Shown here: positions 17,492 through 26,920 of the stretch, piece after piece
Layout: every line of letters begins with the position of its first letter
How positions within the stretch are numbered: position 1 is the stretch's first letter
Source: Paenibacillus stellifer
Lineage (GTDB): Bacteria > Bacillota > Bacilli > Paenibacillales > Paenibacillaceae
DNA: 64,000 nt
Reading direction: 5' to 3'
NCBI RefSeq assembly: GCF_000758685.1
Contig: NZ_CP009286.1
Span: 4,060,501-4,124,500 of the forward strand
Notes under the pieces: generated by a model
Seen by the model: the letters and a program-made list of their open reading frames with translations, nothing else
Databases searched by the model: none
Told to the model about the DNA's origin: nothing
Made by a program: the position numbers and the translations under genes

Positions 17492-17913
17492 GGAAAGTTT
17501 GCCGTAAGCCGGGTTCTGTGCTCGTTGTGGTACTGTCGGGAACTACCCTCCCACTGTGAGCGACAATCATCTATCTAGGCCGTACATTGCTGCACAGCTC
17601 CAGCGACCAACCCGAACGCGCCTCAGGCTAAGGCTGCCTCATCCGCAAGGGAATCGGCTGCGTTCCATTAGGTCTTGCTCCAGGTGGGGTTTACCAGGAA
17701 CGATGTCACCATCGCTCCTCGGGGTCTCTTACACCTCGGTTCCACCCTTGCCTGTGCTGCATGTCTTGACGACCTGCAGCCATCGGCGGTCCATTTCTGT
17801 GGCACTATCCTTCGGCTCGCGCCGACTGGACGTTATCCAGCACCCTGCCTTATGGAGCCCGGACTTTCCTCCCGCGGCCCTGCGGCCGCCGGCGATTGTC
17901 TGTCAAACTTTCC
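17492..17913 (-). ncRNA. rnpB: RNase P RNA (rnpB), type A architecture
   Basis: The catalytic RNA of RNase P, which removes 5' leaders from pre-tRNAs. On the minus strand the ends pair (GGAAAGTTT with AAACTTTCC), and the conserved regions follow in order: GAGGAAAGTCCGGGCTCC, ACAGAAATGGACCGCCGATGG, GGTAAACCCCACCTGGAGCA, GCCTAGATAGATGATTGTC and ACAGAACCCGGCTTACGG. GTCCGGGCTCC and CAGAACCCGGCTTA are the type A forms seen in E. coli; B. subtilis type B has GTCCATGCTCG and CAAAACATGGCTTA at these places. The length is about 422 bases. It has its own strong promoter. Confidence 0.95.
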
Positions 17914-17927
17914 GAACAACATTGTAT

Positions 17928-17956
17928 ATTATACAGATTGATACGACCTATAACAA
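17928..17956 (-). promoter_or_regulatory. Sigma-A promoter of rnpB
   Basis: Minus strand: -35 TTGTTA (17951-17956), a 17-base spacer, -10 TATAAT (17928-17933). The predicted start falls a few bases before the RNase P RNA 5' end. Confidence 0.85.
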
Positions 17957-18007
17957 GTGTTAACTTTCCCCTTAAGAGAGAATTCTCTGGGCAGGCTTCC
18001 AGTCCTC

Positions 18008-19123
18008 TTATCGAAACTGAAAAGGCTCCGTGTCGACAGCCGAAGCGTATACCGGCGTATCGTTCTTGCTGCCACTCAGCTTGTCCTTAATCCATTCGGC
18101 TACTTTCTCCTTCATGATCTTCTCCGCGTTATGGCCGGGATCGATCAGTGCCACGCCCGCCATCAGGGCATCCTGCGCCGTATGGTAGTCGATATCTCCC
18201 GTCACGAGCACATCCGCCCCGCGAAAAATAGCGCTGGAGAGGAACTTGCCGCCCGAGCCGCCGAGAACCGCCGCTTTGTGAATGCTTTTGCCCAGATCCC
18301 CGACAACCCGAACCTTATCAACCTTAAGTCCTGCCTTAACAGTCTCGATGAACTGCTCCAGAGTCACTGGCTCCTTCAGACGCCCGACCCGGCCGAGGCC
18401 GAAGCTGCGGCCTTTAAGATCCATCGAATAGAGGTCGTATGCGACTTCTTCATAAGGATGGGCCTTGAGCATCGCCTGTACCACCTTGCTGCGGATGCTG
18501 AACGGAACGATCGTCTCAATACGGATCTCCTCTGCGCGCTCCATTTGGCCCTGTTTGCCAACGAAGGGATCGGAGCCTTCACGCGGAACAAAGGTTCCGA
18601 CGCCTTCAATGTTGAAGCTGCAATGACTGTAATTGCCGATCCAGCCTGCTCCCGCGTTCAAAATGGCGTCCAGCACCTTCTGGTGATGGTCCTTCGGCAC
18701 GAAGACGACCAGCTTGGACAGCTGCTCGGTATGAATATCCTTGAGCGAAGCAGTGTTCTCGATGCCGAGAGCTTCAGCCATCCAGTCGTTCATCCCGCCT
18801 TCCGTCACATCCAGATTCGTATGGCTGATGTACACGGCGATATCATTCTTGATCAGCTTCTCGTAAAGACGACCCATCGGAGTGTCCGTCTGCAGCTGCT
18901 GTATGGGCCGGAAAATAATCGCATGATGGGCGATGATGAGATTGCAGCCCTTCGCAATTGCCTCCTCCACCACATCATCCGTCACGTCAAGCGCGACCAG
19001 CACACCGGTAATTTCTTTGTTCAGGCTGCCGAGCTGAAGCCCGATTTTGTCGCCTTCCTCAGCTACCGATTTCGGAGCCAGCTGCTCCATATATTGAATT
19101 ACCGTTTGACCTTTGACGGTCAT
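18008..19123 (-). CDS. yqfO: Nif3-like dinuclear metal centre protein (YqfO)
   Basis: A 371-residue protein of the NIF3/DUF34 family. Metal-ligand motifs occur at both ends: IIAHHAIIF near residues 63-71 and VLVTGDIDYHTAQDA plus DPGHNAEK towards the C-terminus. Between them lies the inserted PII-like domain typical of the long Firmicute form (KLVVFVPKDHHQKVLDAI). The biochemical role is unsettled; a hydrolase or GTP cyclohydrolase-like activity has been suggested for the family. Its start overlaps the trmK stop by four bases (ATGA), indicating coupling. The gene pair corresponds to B. subtilis yqfN-yqfO downstream of sigA. Confidence 0.93.
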   Translation of the reverse strand: MTVKGQTVIQYMEQLAPKSVAEEGDKIGLQLGSLNKEITGVLVALDVTDDVVEEAIAKGCNLIIAHHAIIFRPIQQLQTDTPMGRLYEKLIKNDIAVYISHTNLDVTEGGMNDWMAEALGIENTASLKDIHTEQLSKLVVFVPKDHHQKVLDAILNAGAGWIGNYSHCSFNIEGVGTFVPREGSDPFVGKQGQMERAEEIRIETIVPFSIRSKVVQAMLKAHPYEEVAYDLYSMDLKGRSFGLGRVGRLKEPVTLEQFIETVKAGLKVDKVRVVGDLGKSIHKAAVLGGSGGKFLSSAIFRGADVLVTGDIDYHTAQDALMAGVALIDPGHNAEKIMKEKVAEWIKDKLSGSKNDTPVYASAVDTEPFQFR

Positions 19124-19878
19124 GACAGCACCTCCCTGATTTCCCGCAACCTCGATTCAAATTCCGTCCGCTTCTCGTCTGCGGATTCCAGCTCCGACTT
19201 GGACAGTGAATGAAAAATCCGCTCCAGCTTCCGGATTTCGTCCTCCCACTTGTCTACGAATACGGGCCCCCGCTGCCGGATGAGCCAGGGGCCCATGAGC
19301 AGAAGCGTCTCCATGCTGTACGGCTTCGCGCCTCCTGCCTCAGCCGCATTAGCATAGAGTGCGTCATTGGTTCTCCCCGCCTCCGGGTCCTCCGGTTCGG
19401 CGGTCAGTACCTCGTACCGCTTGCCGTCTTCCTCCAGCAGCCCTTCCGCCGTCAGCACCCAGCCGTTCGCAAGCAGCCAGCGGCGCAGGATGTCCTCGCC
19501 GACGTTCGGCTGTAACAGAAGGCGCCGGACGCCTGTCAGCTTGCCCTGCTCAGCGCCGCGCTGCAGGATGGCGGCGATCAGGGAGCCGCCCATGCCGGCA
19601 ATAGTGATGCAGTCCGCCTCCCCAGGCTGAAGCACAGCAAGCCCGTCACCTCGGCGGACGGAGATAAGATCGCCGAGGCCCGCGTCCTGTACAGCCTTCT
19701 GAGCTGCGCGGAACGGCCCTGGATTCACCTCGCCTGCGATGGCCCGCTCCGCTCGCCTTGTCTGAACGGCCGCCAGAGGCAGAAGGGCGTGATCGGAACC
19801 GATATCGGCTACCGTGGCTCCAGCCGGAATCTGCTCCAGCAGCAGGCTTAATCTTCGCGATAATTTGATGTTGTTCAT
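19120..19878 (-). CDS. trmK: tRNA (adenine22-N1)-methyltransferase TrmK
   Basis: A 252-residue SAM-dependent methyltransferase that makes m1A22 in tRNA (B. subtilis YqfN). Motif I is VADIGSDHALLPL near the N-terminus, and the catalytic-region motif CITIAGMGGSLI follows in the middle. The C-terminal part is charged and helical, as expected for the tRNA-binding coiled coil. I use the ATG at 19878 because it forms an ATGA overlap with the stop of the preceding gene; the frame is open to 19899. It is translationally coupled on both sides. Confidence 0.93.
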   Translation of the reverse strand: MNNIKLSRRLSLLLEQIPAGATVADIGSDHALLPLAAVQTRRAERAIAGEVNPGPFRAAQKAVQDAGLGDLISVRRGDGLAVLQPGEADCITIAGMGGSLIAAILQRGAEQGKLTGVRRLLLQPNVGEDILRRWLLANGWVLTAEGLLEEDGKRYEVLTAEPEDPEAGRTNDALYANAAEAGGAKPYSMETLLLMGPWLIRQRGPVFVDKWEDEIRKLERIFHSLSKSELESADEKRTEFESRLREIREVLS

Positions 19879-20699
19879 GCAGTCACCCATTCGATCCATT
19901 TTTTTCTAAAGAGGAACAGCCCAGCAAGCTCCACTGCGATTTTACCGATCAGGAGCAGCGACATCCAGCCGGGATAATCCTTGCCCAGAAGCACCATATC
20001 GATCTCCGGCATAAGCCAGAGAAGAGCTCCGACCCCGAAATAAACGCCGGACACACCCTTGAGCCGATGATGCAGCAGCCAGCTTAGCCAGATCATCAGC
20101 ACGCACAGCGGCAGCCAGAGCAGCTGCAGCTCCCAGACCCCGGCATCCGGGCGAAGCCTGTCCGCAAATCCAGCATACAGCAAGCAGAGCGCGCCGAAGC
20201 CGCTGAAATGAAGCAGGCCGATCCGGAGGAAGAAGCCGAGCGCAATCCAGAGTAAGCCGCACAGTGCGACAAGGACGGGAATCCAAATCCCTTCATTTAG
20301 CTCATGCAGCGAGATTATCCATAGACCAAAGCCGAGCGTCAGAAACCCTCCAATTCCCGCCAACGAGAAGCTGAATGCAGGCATTCGATCTCTCAATAAA
20401 CCGGCATAACCGTAGGCCACCACCAGCATCGACAGGGCAGTAGCAAGTTGCAAACCTAATGGAAAAACGCTAAAATAAAAACCAATTAACAAAATCAAGG
20501 AAATAATTCCAAAAGCAAACAGCCATATTCTGATGCTTCCCTGCTGCAGATTCTTCAGCGTAATGGGATTCTGGTTCTTCGCCATTCCTTCGTCATCATA
20601 TAAATTGGTCAAGAAATCACAGTATTGCTCGGAGAGCAGCTTGGTCCGCCGCCAATACTGGATTTCTCTTAAAATAATGTCCCTTTTTTCCATGTTCAA
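19875..20699 (-). CDS. Multi-pass membrane protein, DUF2157-like
   Basis: A 274-residue protein. A hydrophilic N-terminus (IQYWRRTKLLSEQYCDFL, about residues 13-30) precedes about eight transmembrane helices. An N-terminal helical hairpin followed by a polytopic membrane part resembles DUF2157 proteins. No catalytic motif is visible and the function is unknown. A TTG start at 20699 has the best-spaced GAGGG site; an ATG at 20693 is the alternative. It leads a three-gene unit with trmK and nif3. In B. subtilis this place, after sigA, holds cccA (cytochrome c550), which is not what is seen here. Confidence 0.75.
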   Translation of the reverse strand: MNMEKRDIILREIQYWRRTKLLSEQYCDFLTNLYDDEGMAKNQNPITLKNLQQGSIRIWLFAFGIISLILLIGFYFSVFPLGLQLATALSMLVVAYGYAGLLRDRMPAFSFSLAGIGGFLTLGFGLWIISLHELNEGIWIPVLVALCGLLWIALGFFLRIGLLHFSGFGALCLLYAGFADRLRPDAGVWELQLLWLPLCVLMIWLSWLLHHRLKGVSGVYFGVGALLWLMPEIDMVLLGKDYPGWMSLLLIGKIAVELAGLFLFRKKWIEWVTA

Positions 20700-20741
20700 G
20701 TGGCTTATCCCTCATTTCAGACGGTAGCTGGGTGAACTCAA

Positions 20742-20781
20742 GGATAAACGTTTGCAGTGTCCTCTGACACGAACGTTTACC
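20742..20781 (-). other. Long imperfect palindrome in the leader of the DUF2157-trmK-nif3 unit
   Basis: GGTAAACGTT.CGTGTC and GACAC..AAACGTTTATCC pair around a 4-base loop, giving a roughly 18-bp arm with small bulges. No T-run follows on either strand, so it is not an ordinary terminator. It lies 40 bases before the start codon and could be an operator or a structured leader. Confidence 0.55.
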
Positions 20782-20832
20782 GAGAAATAGAAGACCAATG
20801 ATGTATGCTCAGCTTCAGCTTTCCTATATTGT

Positions 20833-20871
20833 AAAACAAAAGGACCCCCTGCCGCATGCAGCAGAAGGTCC
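20833..20871 (-). terminator. Intrinsic terminator after rpoD
   Basis: Minus strand: GGACC.TTCTGCTGC and GCGGCAGG.GGTCC fold into a hairpin followed by TTTTGTTTT. Confidence 0.85.
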
Positions 20872-20882
20872 ATAAAGAGCCT

Positions 20883-22013
20883 TTATTCCAGAAAATCCTT
20901 AAGCCGTTTGCTGCGGCTCGGATGACGCAGCTTGCGCAGCGCCTTTGCTTCGATCTGGCGAATACGCTCGCGGGTGACGCCGAACACTTTGCCGACTTCC
21001 TCCAGCGTGCGGGTACGTCCGTCATCCAGTCCGAAGCGGAGACGAAGCACATTCTCTTCACGCTCGGTCAGCGTGTCGAGCACGTCCTCGAGCTGTTCCT
21101 TCAGCAGCTCGTATGCAGCGGCGTCCGCAGGCGCGAGTGCTTCCTGGTCTTCGATGAAATCGCCCAGATGCGAGTCATCCTCTTCGCCGATCGGCGTCTC
21201 AAGCGACACCGGTTCCTGCGCGATCTTCATGATCTCGCGTACCTTCTCGACGCTCAGCTCCATTTCAGCCGCGATTTCTTCCGGCGTGGGTTCGCGCCCC
21301 AGTTCCTGCAGGAGCTGACGGGAGACCCGGATCAGCTTGTTGATCGTCTCGACCATATGCACCGGAATGCGGATCGTCCGCGCCTGGTCGGCGATGGCCC
21401 GGGTAATGGCCTGGCGGATCCACCAAGTGGCATAAGTACTAAATTTGAAGCCTTTGTTGTGGTCGAATTTCTCAACGGCCTTGATAAGACCCATATTGCC
21501 TTCCTGAATCAGATCCAGGAACAGCATTCCCCGTCCCACGTAACGTTTCGCGATGCTGACAACAAGGCGCAGGTTCGCCTCGGCCAGACGGCGCTTCGCT
21601 TCTTCATCGCCGTTCTTGATCCGCATGGCCAGCTCGACTTCATCGTCGGCGGAGAGCAGCGGCACCCGTCCGATTTCCTTCAGATACATCCGCACAGGGT
21701 CGTTGATCTTGATGCCCGGCGGCAGCGAAAGATCGTCATCGAAACCGAAATCGTCTCCGCTGTCGTTATCGTTCTCGTCATTCGGGCGAAGCGATACTTC
21801 CTCATCGTTCTCATTAACCACTTCGATCCCCAGATCGCTGAGCTGCTCATAGAACTCATCCATCTGCTCGGGGTCTTGGTCAAATGGCGACAATTTCTCC
21901 ATGATGTCCTTGATATTCAGTGAAGATCTTTTCTTGCCATACTCAATAAGCTGATCTTTAACCTGGTCGAGCGTGAATTCCGTCTCCAGTTCGGTATGCT
22001 GATCGTTCGCCAT
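20883..22013 (-). CDS. rpoD: RNA polymerase primary sigma factor SigA (RpoD)
   Basis: A 376-residue housekeeping sigma factor. Region 1.1 is acidic (about 1-85). Region 1.2 begins at [13 protein letters not shown], region 2 carries the promoter-melting segment [17 protein letters not shown], region 3 follows, and region 4 holds the helix-turn-helix with [22 protein letters not shown] for -35 recognition. The length equals that of B. subtilis SigA. It follows dnaG by 40 bases on the same strand, forming the dnaG-sigA part of the macromolecular synthesis operon; rpsU, which leads this operon in E. coli, lies about 19 kb away. Confidence 0.99.
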   Translation of the reverse strand: MANDQHTELETEFTLDQVKDQLIEYGKKRSSLNIKDIMEKLSPFDQDPEQMDEFYEQLSDLGIEVVNENDEEVSLRPNDENDNDSGDDFGFDDDLSLPPGIKINDPVRMYLKEIGRVPLLSADDEVELAMRIKNGDEEAKRRLAEANLRLVVSIAKRYVGRGMLFLDLIQEGNMGLIKAVEKFDHNKGFKFSTYATWWIRQAITRAIADQARTIRIPVHMVETINKLIRVSRQLLQELGREPTPEEIAAEMELSVEKVREIMKIAQEPVSLETPIGEEDDSHLGDFIEDQEALAPADAAAYELLKEQLEDVLDTLTEREENVLRLRFGLDDGRTRTLEEVGKVFGVTRERIRQIEAKALRKLRHPSRSKRLKDFLE

Positions 22014-22053
22014 TATTCGACTCCCTCCTCCCTAGTGTTTCCTCCGAGACCGG

Positions 22054-23871
22054 TCACTGTCTCTCTAGGGCTATAATCTCACTTGCTATTTGTGCCGCAC
22101 GCAAAAAATCACCGGCTTTTTCAGCCTGAATCATCTCTTCCCGTTTCTTCTCCATCATTCGCTGTTTAGGATACTTCCGGACCTCGCGGACGTAATCGTC
22201 CAGAAGCTCAGGACTCCATGCCGACGGCGTCTCCATCATGGAAATGGAAGCCGCGACCTTCTCAAGCCTGTCGTCCTGCAGCGAGGACAGAAACCGGCTG
22301 ATATCCGGCTGCTTGCCCTGAGCGTAATAGGCGTATAGATAAGCGGCAATTGCCGCATGATCATCGATGTTGAATTCTTCGCCGAGCCGTTCATTCACAT
22401 AGGCGGCAGCGTCGCCATCCTGAAACATCAGCGACAGCAGGCTCCGCTCGGCGGCATGGTAAGCCGGCAGCAGCGTTCTTGCCTGCACCTGCCCTTTTTT
22501 ATGCCTACCATTATTCCACCTTTTATCGTTATTATCCCCTTCGGGCATGTTTTTTTGCATAGAAGCCCGCAGCAAATTGCAATCCTGCTTCAGACTGTCA
22601 TAGCTCAGTTCCAGCTCGGAGGCGATTTCCTTCAAATACACTTCTCTCTCTGTCGAGGAATGGAGGGAAGCGATAATTTGCAGCGCCTCCTTGACATATG
22701 CAATCTTGCCGTCTTCCTCTAGGAGTATATGGTTTTTTTTCAGATATATAAGCTTAAATTTTACAGTGGATACTGCCGACTCCACGATCTGTTCCCTGAA
22801 TCGTTCTCCGCCGTAGCGGGTCACAAATTCATCGGGATCGAGTCCGCTCGGCAGTACGGCAACCTTAACCCTCAGGCCTACGCCTTCCAGCATCGGGATC
22901 GCCTTCATCGCCGCCGCTTGTCCCGCACGGTCCCCGTCATAGCAGATGACAATCTCGTCCGCCAGAGCCTTCATCATGGACACATGGTTCTCCGTGAGCG
23001 AGGTTCCCATAGTCGCAACGCCGTTATGCACATCTGAATCCCAGGCCGAAATGACATCACCGTAACCCTCGAACAGTACGATTTGCCGCGTTTTGCGGAT
23101 GGATGATTTGGACTGATGCAGATTGTACAGAATCCGGCTTTTATTGAAAAGCTTACTGTCCGGCGAGTTCAAATACTTCGGCTGGCCTTCTCCGAGAATT
23201 CTCCCGGCGAACGCCACCACCTTGCCCGCACGGTTCGCGATCGGAAAAATAATCCGTCCGCGAAAACGGTCGATATAGCCTTTGCCTTCGCTTCTGGATG
23301 AGAGCAGACCGCCTTTTTCCATCTCGGCGAGATCGAATTCCCGTCTTTCCAGAAACTGCAGAAGCGTATCCCAGCGGTCTGGCGCAAATCCAATCTGGAA
23401 CTGGTCGATCATCTGATCGCTGAATTTCCGGGATCTTAAATACTCCATCGCGGCTTTGCCGTGTTCCGTATTCTTCAGCAGATAGTGATAGAACTTCGCA
23501 GACCATTCATACGCCTGATACAGCCGGTCCACTTCGGGACTGTGTGCGGACTGTGAGCCCGCACCTTCCGGCACCGGAATGTCGCTCTCTTCGGCCATTG
23601 TTCTTACGGCTTCGGGAAAGGATAACCCTTCGATTTCCATCCTGAATTTGATGGCATTTCCACCCATGCCGCAGCCGAAGCAGTGAAACACTCCTCGTTC
23701 CGGAGTTACAGTGAAGGACGGGGTGGATTCCGAATGGAACGGGCAGAGGCCCCATAAATATTTACCCCGCTTGGTGAGATGGACAACCTTTCCTACGGTA
23801 TCGACAATATCATGACGCGCCAGCACGCTTTCGATAACTTCCTCGGGAATATTGCCGTGTCCGCTTGCCAC
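22054..23871 (-). CDS. dnaG: DNA primase DnaG
   Basis: A 605-residue primase that makes RNA primers for replication. The N-terminal CHC2 zinc finger reads CPFHSESTPSF and HCFGCGMGGN. The TOPRIM catalytic core follows (VLFEGYGDVISAWDSDV, IVICYDGDRAGQAAAM), then the C-terminal DnaB-interacting helical domain. I start at the GTG at 23871, which has AAGGTGG six bases upstream; the TTG at 23877 would overlap that site. yqxD lies 40 bases upstream and rpoD 40 bases downstream on the same strand, the B. subtilis order. Confidence 0.98.
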   Translation of the reverse strand: MASGHGNIPEEVIESVLARHDIVDTVGKVVHLTKRGKYLWGLCPFHSESTPSFTVTPERGVFHCFGCGMGGNAIKFRMEIEGLSFPEAVRTMAEESDIPVPEGAGSQSAHSPEVDRLYQAYEWSAKFYHYLLKNTEHGKAAMEYLRSRKFSDQMIDQFQIGFAPDRWDTLLQFLERREFDLAEMEKGGLLSSRSEGKGYIDRFRGRIIFPIANRAGKVVAFAGRILGEGQPKYLNSPDSKLFNKSRILYNLHQSKSSIRKTRQIVLFEGYGDVISAWDSDVHNGVATMGTSLTENHVSMMKALADEIVICYDGDRAGQAAAMKAIPMLEGVGLRVKVAVLPSGLDPDEFVTRYGGERFREQIVESAVSTVKFKLIYLKKNHILLEEDGKIAYVKEALQIIASLHSSTEREVYLKEIASELELSYDSLKQDCNLLRASMQKNMPEGDNNDKRWNNGRHKKGQVQARTLLPAYHAAERSLLSLMFQDGDAAAYVNERLGEEFNIDDHAAIAAYLYAYYAQGKQPDISRFLSSLQDDRLEKVAASISMMETPSAWSPELLDDYVREVRKYPKQRMMEKKREEMIQAEKAGDFLRAAQIASEIIALERQ

Positions 23872-23911
23872 TAACAACCACCTTCATCTCTTGACAAATA
23901 AATAGTATTCG

Positions 23912-24385
23912 CTATGGCTGAACGTTCTCCTGCAAATTTCTCAAAAGTTTTGTCAGTTTATGTTGAAATAAGCGACGATCCTCTTCGGTAAACGGCTTCG
24001 GCCCTTTGGAATAGCGGCCCCGCCTGCGTTCCTTCGCTCTGGCGTGACGCCCTTCCAGCATCATATCCATATTGCTCTCGTCGTAGGTCTGTCCCCGGAA
24101 CGAAAGGACATAACAGCCTTTGGCGAGCGCTATCGCGGCAAGCCCGTAATCGCTTGTCAGAACGACATCTCCGCGCTTGACATGATTGACAATATAAAGG
24201 TCGGCGCTTTGATCGCTGTTGTCAACATGGATGATATCTACTCCTTCCAGGCTCTGCAATTCATGCGCGTAAGAGGAGACCATCAACACCGGTATGCCGC
24301 AGCTGCGTGCGGTTTCCGCCGTCTCCTTCTTGACCGGACAGGCGTCCGCATCCACCACTACGACTGTTTCGCCAGGACTTGTCAT
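23912..24385 (-). CDS. yqxD: YaiI/YqxD family protein (UPF0178, DUF188)
   Basis: A 157-residue cytosolic protein with the family signature VVVDADACPVKKE at residues 8-20, then DIIHVDNSDQSADLYIVNHV and VLTSDYGLAAIALAKG. The acidic residues recall a PIN-like nuclease fold, but no activity is established. The C-terminus is basic (KERRRGRYSKGPKPF). It precedes dnaG, as in B. subtilis, and likely shares its transcript. Confidence 0.92.
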   Translation of the reverse strand: MTSPGETVVVVDADACPVKKETAETARSCGIPVLMVSSYAHELQSLEGVDIIHVDNSDQSADLYIVNHVKRGDVVLTSDYGLAAIALAKGCYVLSFRGQTYDESNMDMMLEGRHARAKERRRGRYSKGPKPFTEEDRRLFQHKLTKLLRNLQENVQP

Positions 24386-24850
24386 GGGCTGTCACCGTTT
24401 CCCGTGTAATATATATACGCGCCGGGCGGGAAAAATCCTTCCGGCATGTTCCCCGTAACTAAAAAATAAGAAAACTCTAATCGAAGTTTTTGCGAAGATG
24501 CCGCCAAATCCTTCTTAAGAGCAGTTTTTCTTGCAATATCAGGTAGCCGGGCCTTTGAGGTTTATACTGTCTGATATTATAAGAAAAAACTCCGTTTTGA
24601 GTTCCCTTGAAGCATAGACCTTGTCCCTCTTTTGCGGTTGATGATCACGCAGCTGAGGAACCTTGAATTGTTCCCAAGAGGCACAGAAGAAGACAAAGGA
24701 TAAGCTCAGAGGCTTATCCGTTTGTCCGCTTTGAGGCCGAGAGCAAGCGCTGCTCGGCGCCTTTTCGTATATTTATACCCAAAAAACGTGATTTGTACTA
24801 CTTTTGCGGCCTCTTCTCTATTTATCGTCAGATCAGGGGCCGAAATGAAG
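24386..24850. other. 465-bp stretch without a gene between glyS and yqxD
   Basis: I see no credible coding region. It holds the glyS terminator (24697-24720) and presumably the promoter for yqxD-dnaG-rpoD. B. subtilis carries ccpN and yqfL at this place; nothing resembling either is present, even as a remnant that I can recognise. Confidence 0.7.
24697..24721 (-). terminator. Intrinsic terminator after glyS
   Basis: GGATAAGC/GCTTATCC around a short loop is followed on the minus strand by TTTGTCTTCTT. It lies about 130 bases past the glyS stop. Confidence 0.7.
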
Positions 24851-26920
24851 CTACCAGACCAGCTTGCCGAAATCCGCAAAGCTCTTCATGTCTCCATCGA
24901 CGCCGGCGAGCAGAGCCAGCCGGTTGCCGCGGACCGCTTCGTCGTCCGCCATAACCATAACCGAATCGAAGAAAGCGGTAATGGCGTCGCTCATTCCTGA
25001 CAGAAGGGAAAGCGCAAGAGTCATATCGCCGCTGTCCAATGCCTTGGCGTAAGGCAGATGAATCGACTGCCACGCTTCGTACAGCGCACCCTCAGCCGCT
25101 TCGCTAAAGAGCGCCGGATCGAGCACGGCTGCTCCGGCCTTGGAGGCCAGATTTCCGACACGGGTGAACGAATCAACAGTGGTCTTGAAGTTCTCCTGGG
25201 ACGCGATTGTATCCGCCAGCGCCCGGCTTCGGGACACAACGGATACGATATTGTCATAGCCTGCAGCCATCACCGCATCGATCACGTCATATCTAATACT
25301 GCCTTCCAGCAGACGCTTGACGCGAAGACCGAAGAACTCATATAGGGTTATACGCAGCTCACCCTCAGAAAGTTTCAAATTTCGGCTATTTTCATGCACC
25401 TGAATGGCGATGTCGAAAATATCGTTTAATCCGATCGGCAGTTTGCGCTCCAGCACGATCTGCACGATGCCCGCCGTCTGGCGGCGAAGCGCGTAAGGGT
25501 CCTGGGAACCTGTCGGAATGATGCCGATCGAGAAGCAGCCGACAATCGTGTCGATCTTATCAGCGATGCTGACGATGGACCCGGCTTCGGTCGACGGAAT
25601 GACGTCGCCTGCAAACCGCGGCTGATAATGCTCGAACACCGCTTTGGCGACCTGCTCGTCTTCACCGGCGAGACGGGCGTAATCCTCGCCCATCGTTCCT
25701 TGTAGCTCCGGAAATTCGTAGACCATCTGGGTCACGAGGTCGAACTTGCAGATGTCAGCTGCGCGGCTGACCTTCGCACTCTCAGCTGCGCCAAGCTTGG
25801 CAGCCAGCGCGTCGGAAATTTGCCGGATGCGGCGCACCTTGTCCGCAACGCTTCCGAGCTCTTCATGATACACGATATTCTCCAGCTTCGCGAGTGCATC
25901 CTCGATCTTCAGCTTCTGATCTTCTTCGTAGAAGAACTTCGCGTCGGACAGACGGGCGCGCAGCACCTTCTCGTTGCCTTTGGCGATCGTATCCAAATGC
26001 TCCGCGTTGCCGTTGCGCACCGTTACGAAATACGGCAGCAGCTTGCCGTCCTTGTCAAGCACCGGGAAATAGCGCTGATGCTCGCGCATGGACGTAATCA
26101 GCACTTCCTGGGGAATATTCAGGAACGACGGATCGAAGGTTCCGAACAGCACGGTCGGCGTCTCCACCAGGAAGAGCACTTCTTCAAGGAGATCCTCCTT
26201 GATTGCAATTGTCCAGTCCTTCTCCGCAGCAAGATGGTTGATCTGTTTCAGGATCAGGCTTTCGCGCTCCTTGACGTCAGCGATTACATACTGTTCCCGA
26301 AGTGCCTCCACATACTGTGAGGGCTGCTGAATCACCGTCTCCTTCCCAAGGAACCGATGGCCGCGGCTGACATTGCCGGTCTTGACGCCGGCGATTTCAA
26401 AATCAATGACATCGCTGCCGAACAGAGCGACCAGCCAGCGGATCGGACGGACAAACTTGAAGTCGTAAGCGCCCCAGCGCATATTCTTTGGAAAAGTCAT
26501 CGCATGCACGATGCCCGTCAGTCCTTCAGCCAGCAAAGAAGCCGACTCAACGCCCTTGCTGTTCTTGGTGGCGTAGATGTACTCAACGCCGCCCAGTTCC
26601 TTGAATGTAAAATCATCCGGGCTTACGCCCTGGCTGCGTGCAAATCCGAGCGCCGCCTTGCTCCACGCTCCATCTTCGCCGAGCGCGATTTTGCGTGAAG
26701 GTCCCTTCACTTCTTCGCTGACATCTGTTTGACGCTCGGAAGCGTCCTTCACGAGAACCGCCAGACGGCGCGGCGTTGCGAACGCCTGCACCTCGCCATG
26801 CCTGATGCGGGAAGACTCCAGCCATTTCTCCGTTCTCTCTTTGAGCTGCTCCATCGCTGCGCGGATGAAGCGCGCCGGGATTTCCTCCAGGCCGATTTCA
26901 AACAGCAAATCCTTAGCCAA
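24851..26920 (-). CDS. glyS: Glycyl-tRNA synthetase beta subunit
   Basis: A 689-residue subunit of the bacterial-type alpha2beta2 glycyl-tRNA synthetase, which recognises tRNA-Gly. It begins [16 protein letters not shown] and carries the HD-like domain and the C-terminal anticodon-binding (DALR-like) region ([18 protein letters not shown]). A TTG at 26920 is the preferred start: AAGAAGG lies well placed before it, and it gives the family's [14 protein letters not shown] N-terminus. The start overlaps the glyQ stop by several bases, so the two subunits are translationally coupled. Confidence 0.97.
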   Translation of the reverse strand: MAKDLLFEIGLEEIPARFIRAAMEQLKERTEKWLESSRIRHGEVQAFATPRRLAVLVKDASERQTDVSEEVKGPSRKIALGEDGAWSKAALGFARSQGVSPDDFTFKELGGVEYIYATKNSKGVESASLLAEGLTGIVHAMTFPKNMRWGAYDFKFVRPIRWLVALFGSDVIDFEIAGVKTGNVSRGHRFLGKETVIQQPSQYVEALREQYVIADVKERESLILKQINHLAAEKDWTIAIKEDLLEEVLFLVETPTVLFGTFDPSFLNIPQEVLITSMREHQRYFPVLDKDGKLLPYFVTVRNGNAEHLDTIAKGNEKVLRARLSDAKFFYEEDQKLKIEDALAKLENIVYHEELGSVADKVRRIRQISDALAAKLGAAESAKVSRAADICKFDLVTQMVYEFPELQGTMGEDYARLAGEDEQVAKAVFEHYQPRFAGDVIPSTEAGSIVSIADKIDTIVGCFSIGIIPTGSQDPYALRRQTAGIVQIVLERKLPIGLNDIFDIAIQVHENSRNLKLSEGELRITLYEFFGLRVKRLLEGSIRYDVIDAVMAAGYDNIVSVVSRSRALADTIASQENFKTTVDSFTRVGNLASKAGAAVLDPALFSEAAEGALYEAWQSIHLPYAKALDSGDMTLALSLLSGMSDAITAFFDSVMVMADDEAVRGNRLALLAGVDGDMKSFADFGKLVW

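Noticed and set aside
17556..19213. Plus-strand frames across rnpB and nif3 (135 and 418 codons)
   Set aside because: The first is opposite the RNase P RNA and the second mirrors nif3; both are shadows.
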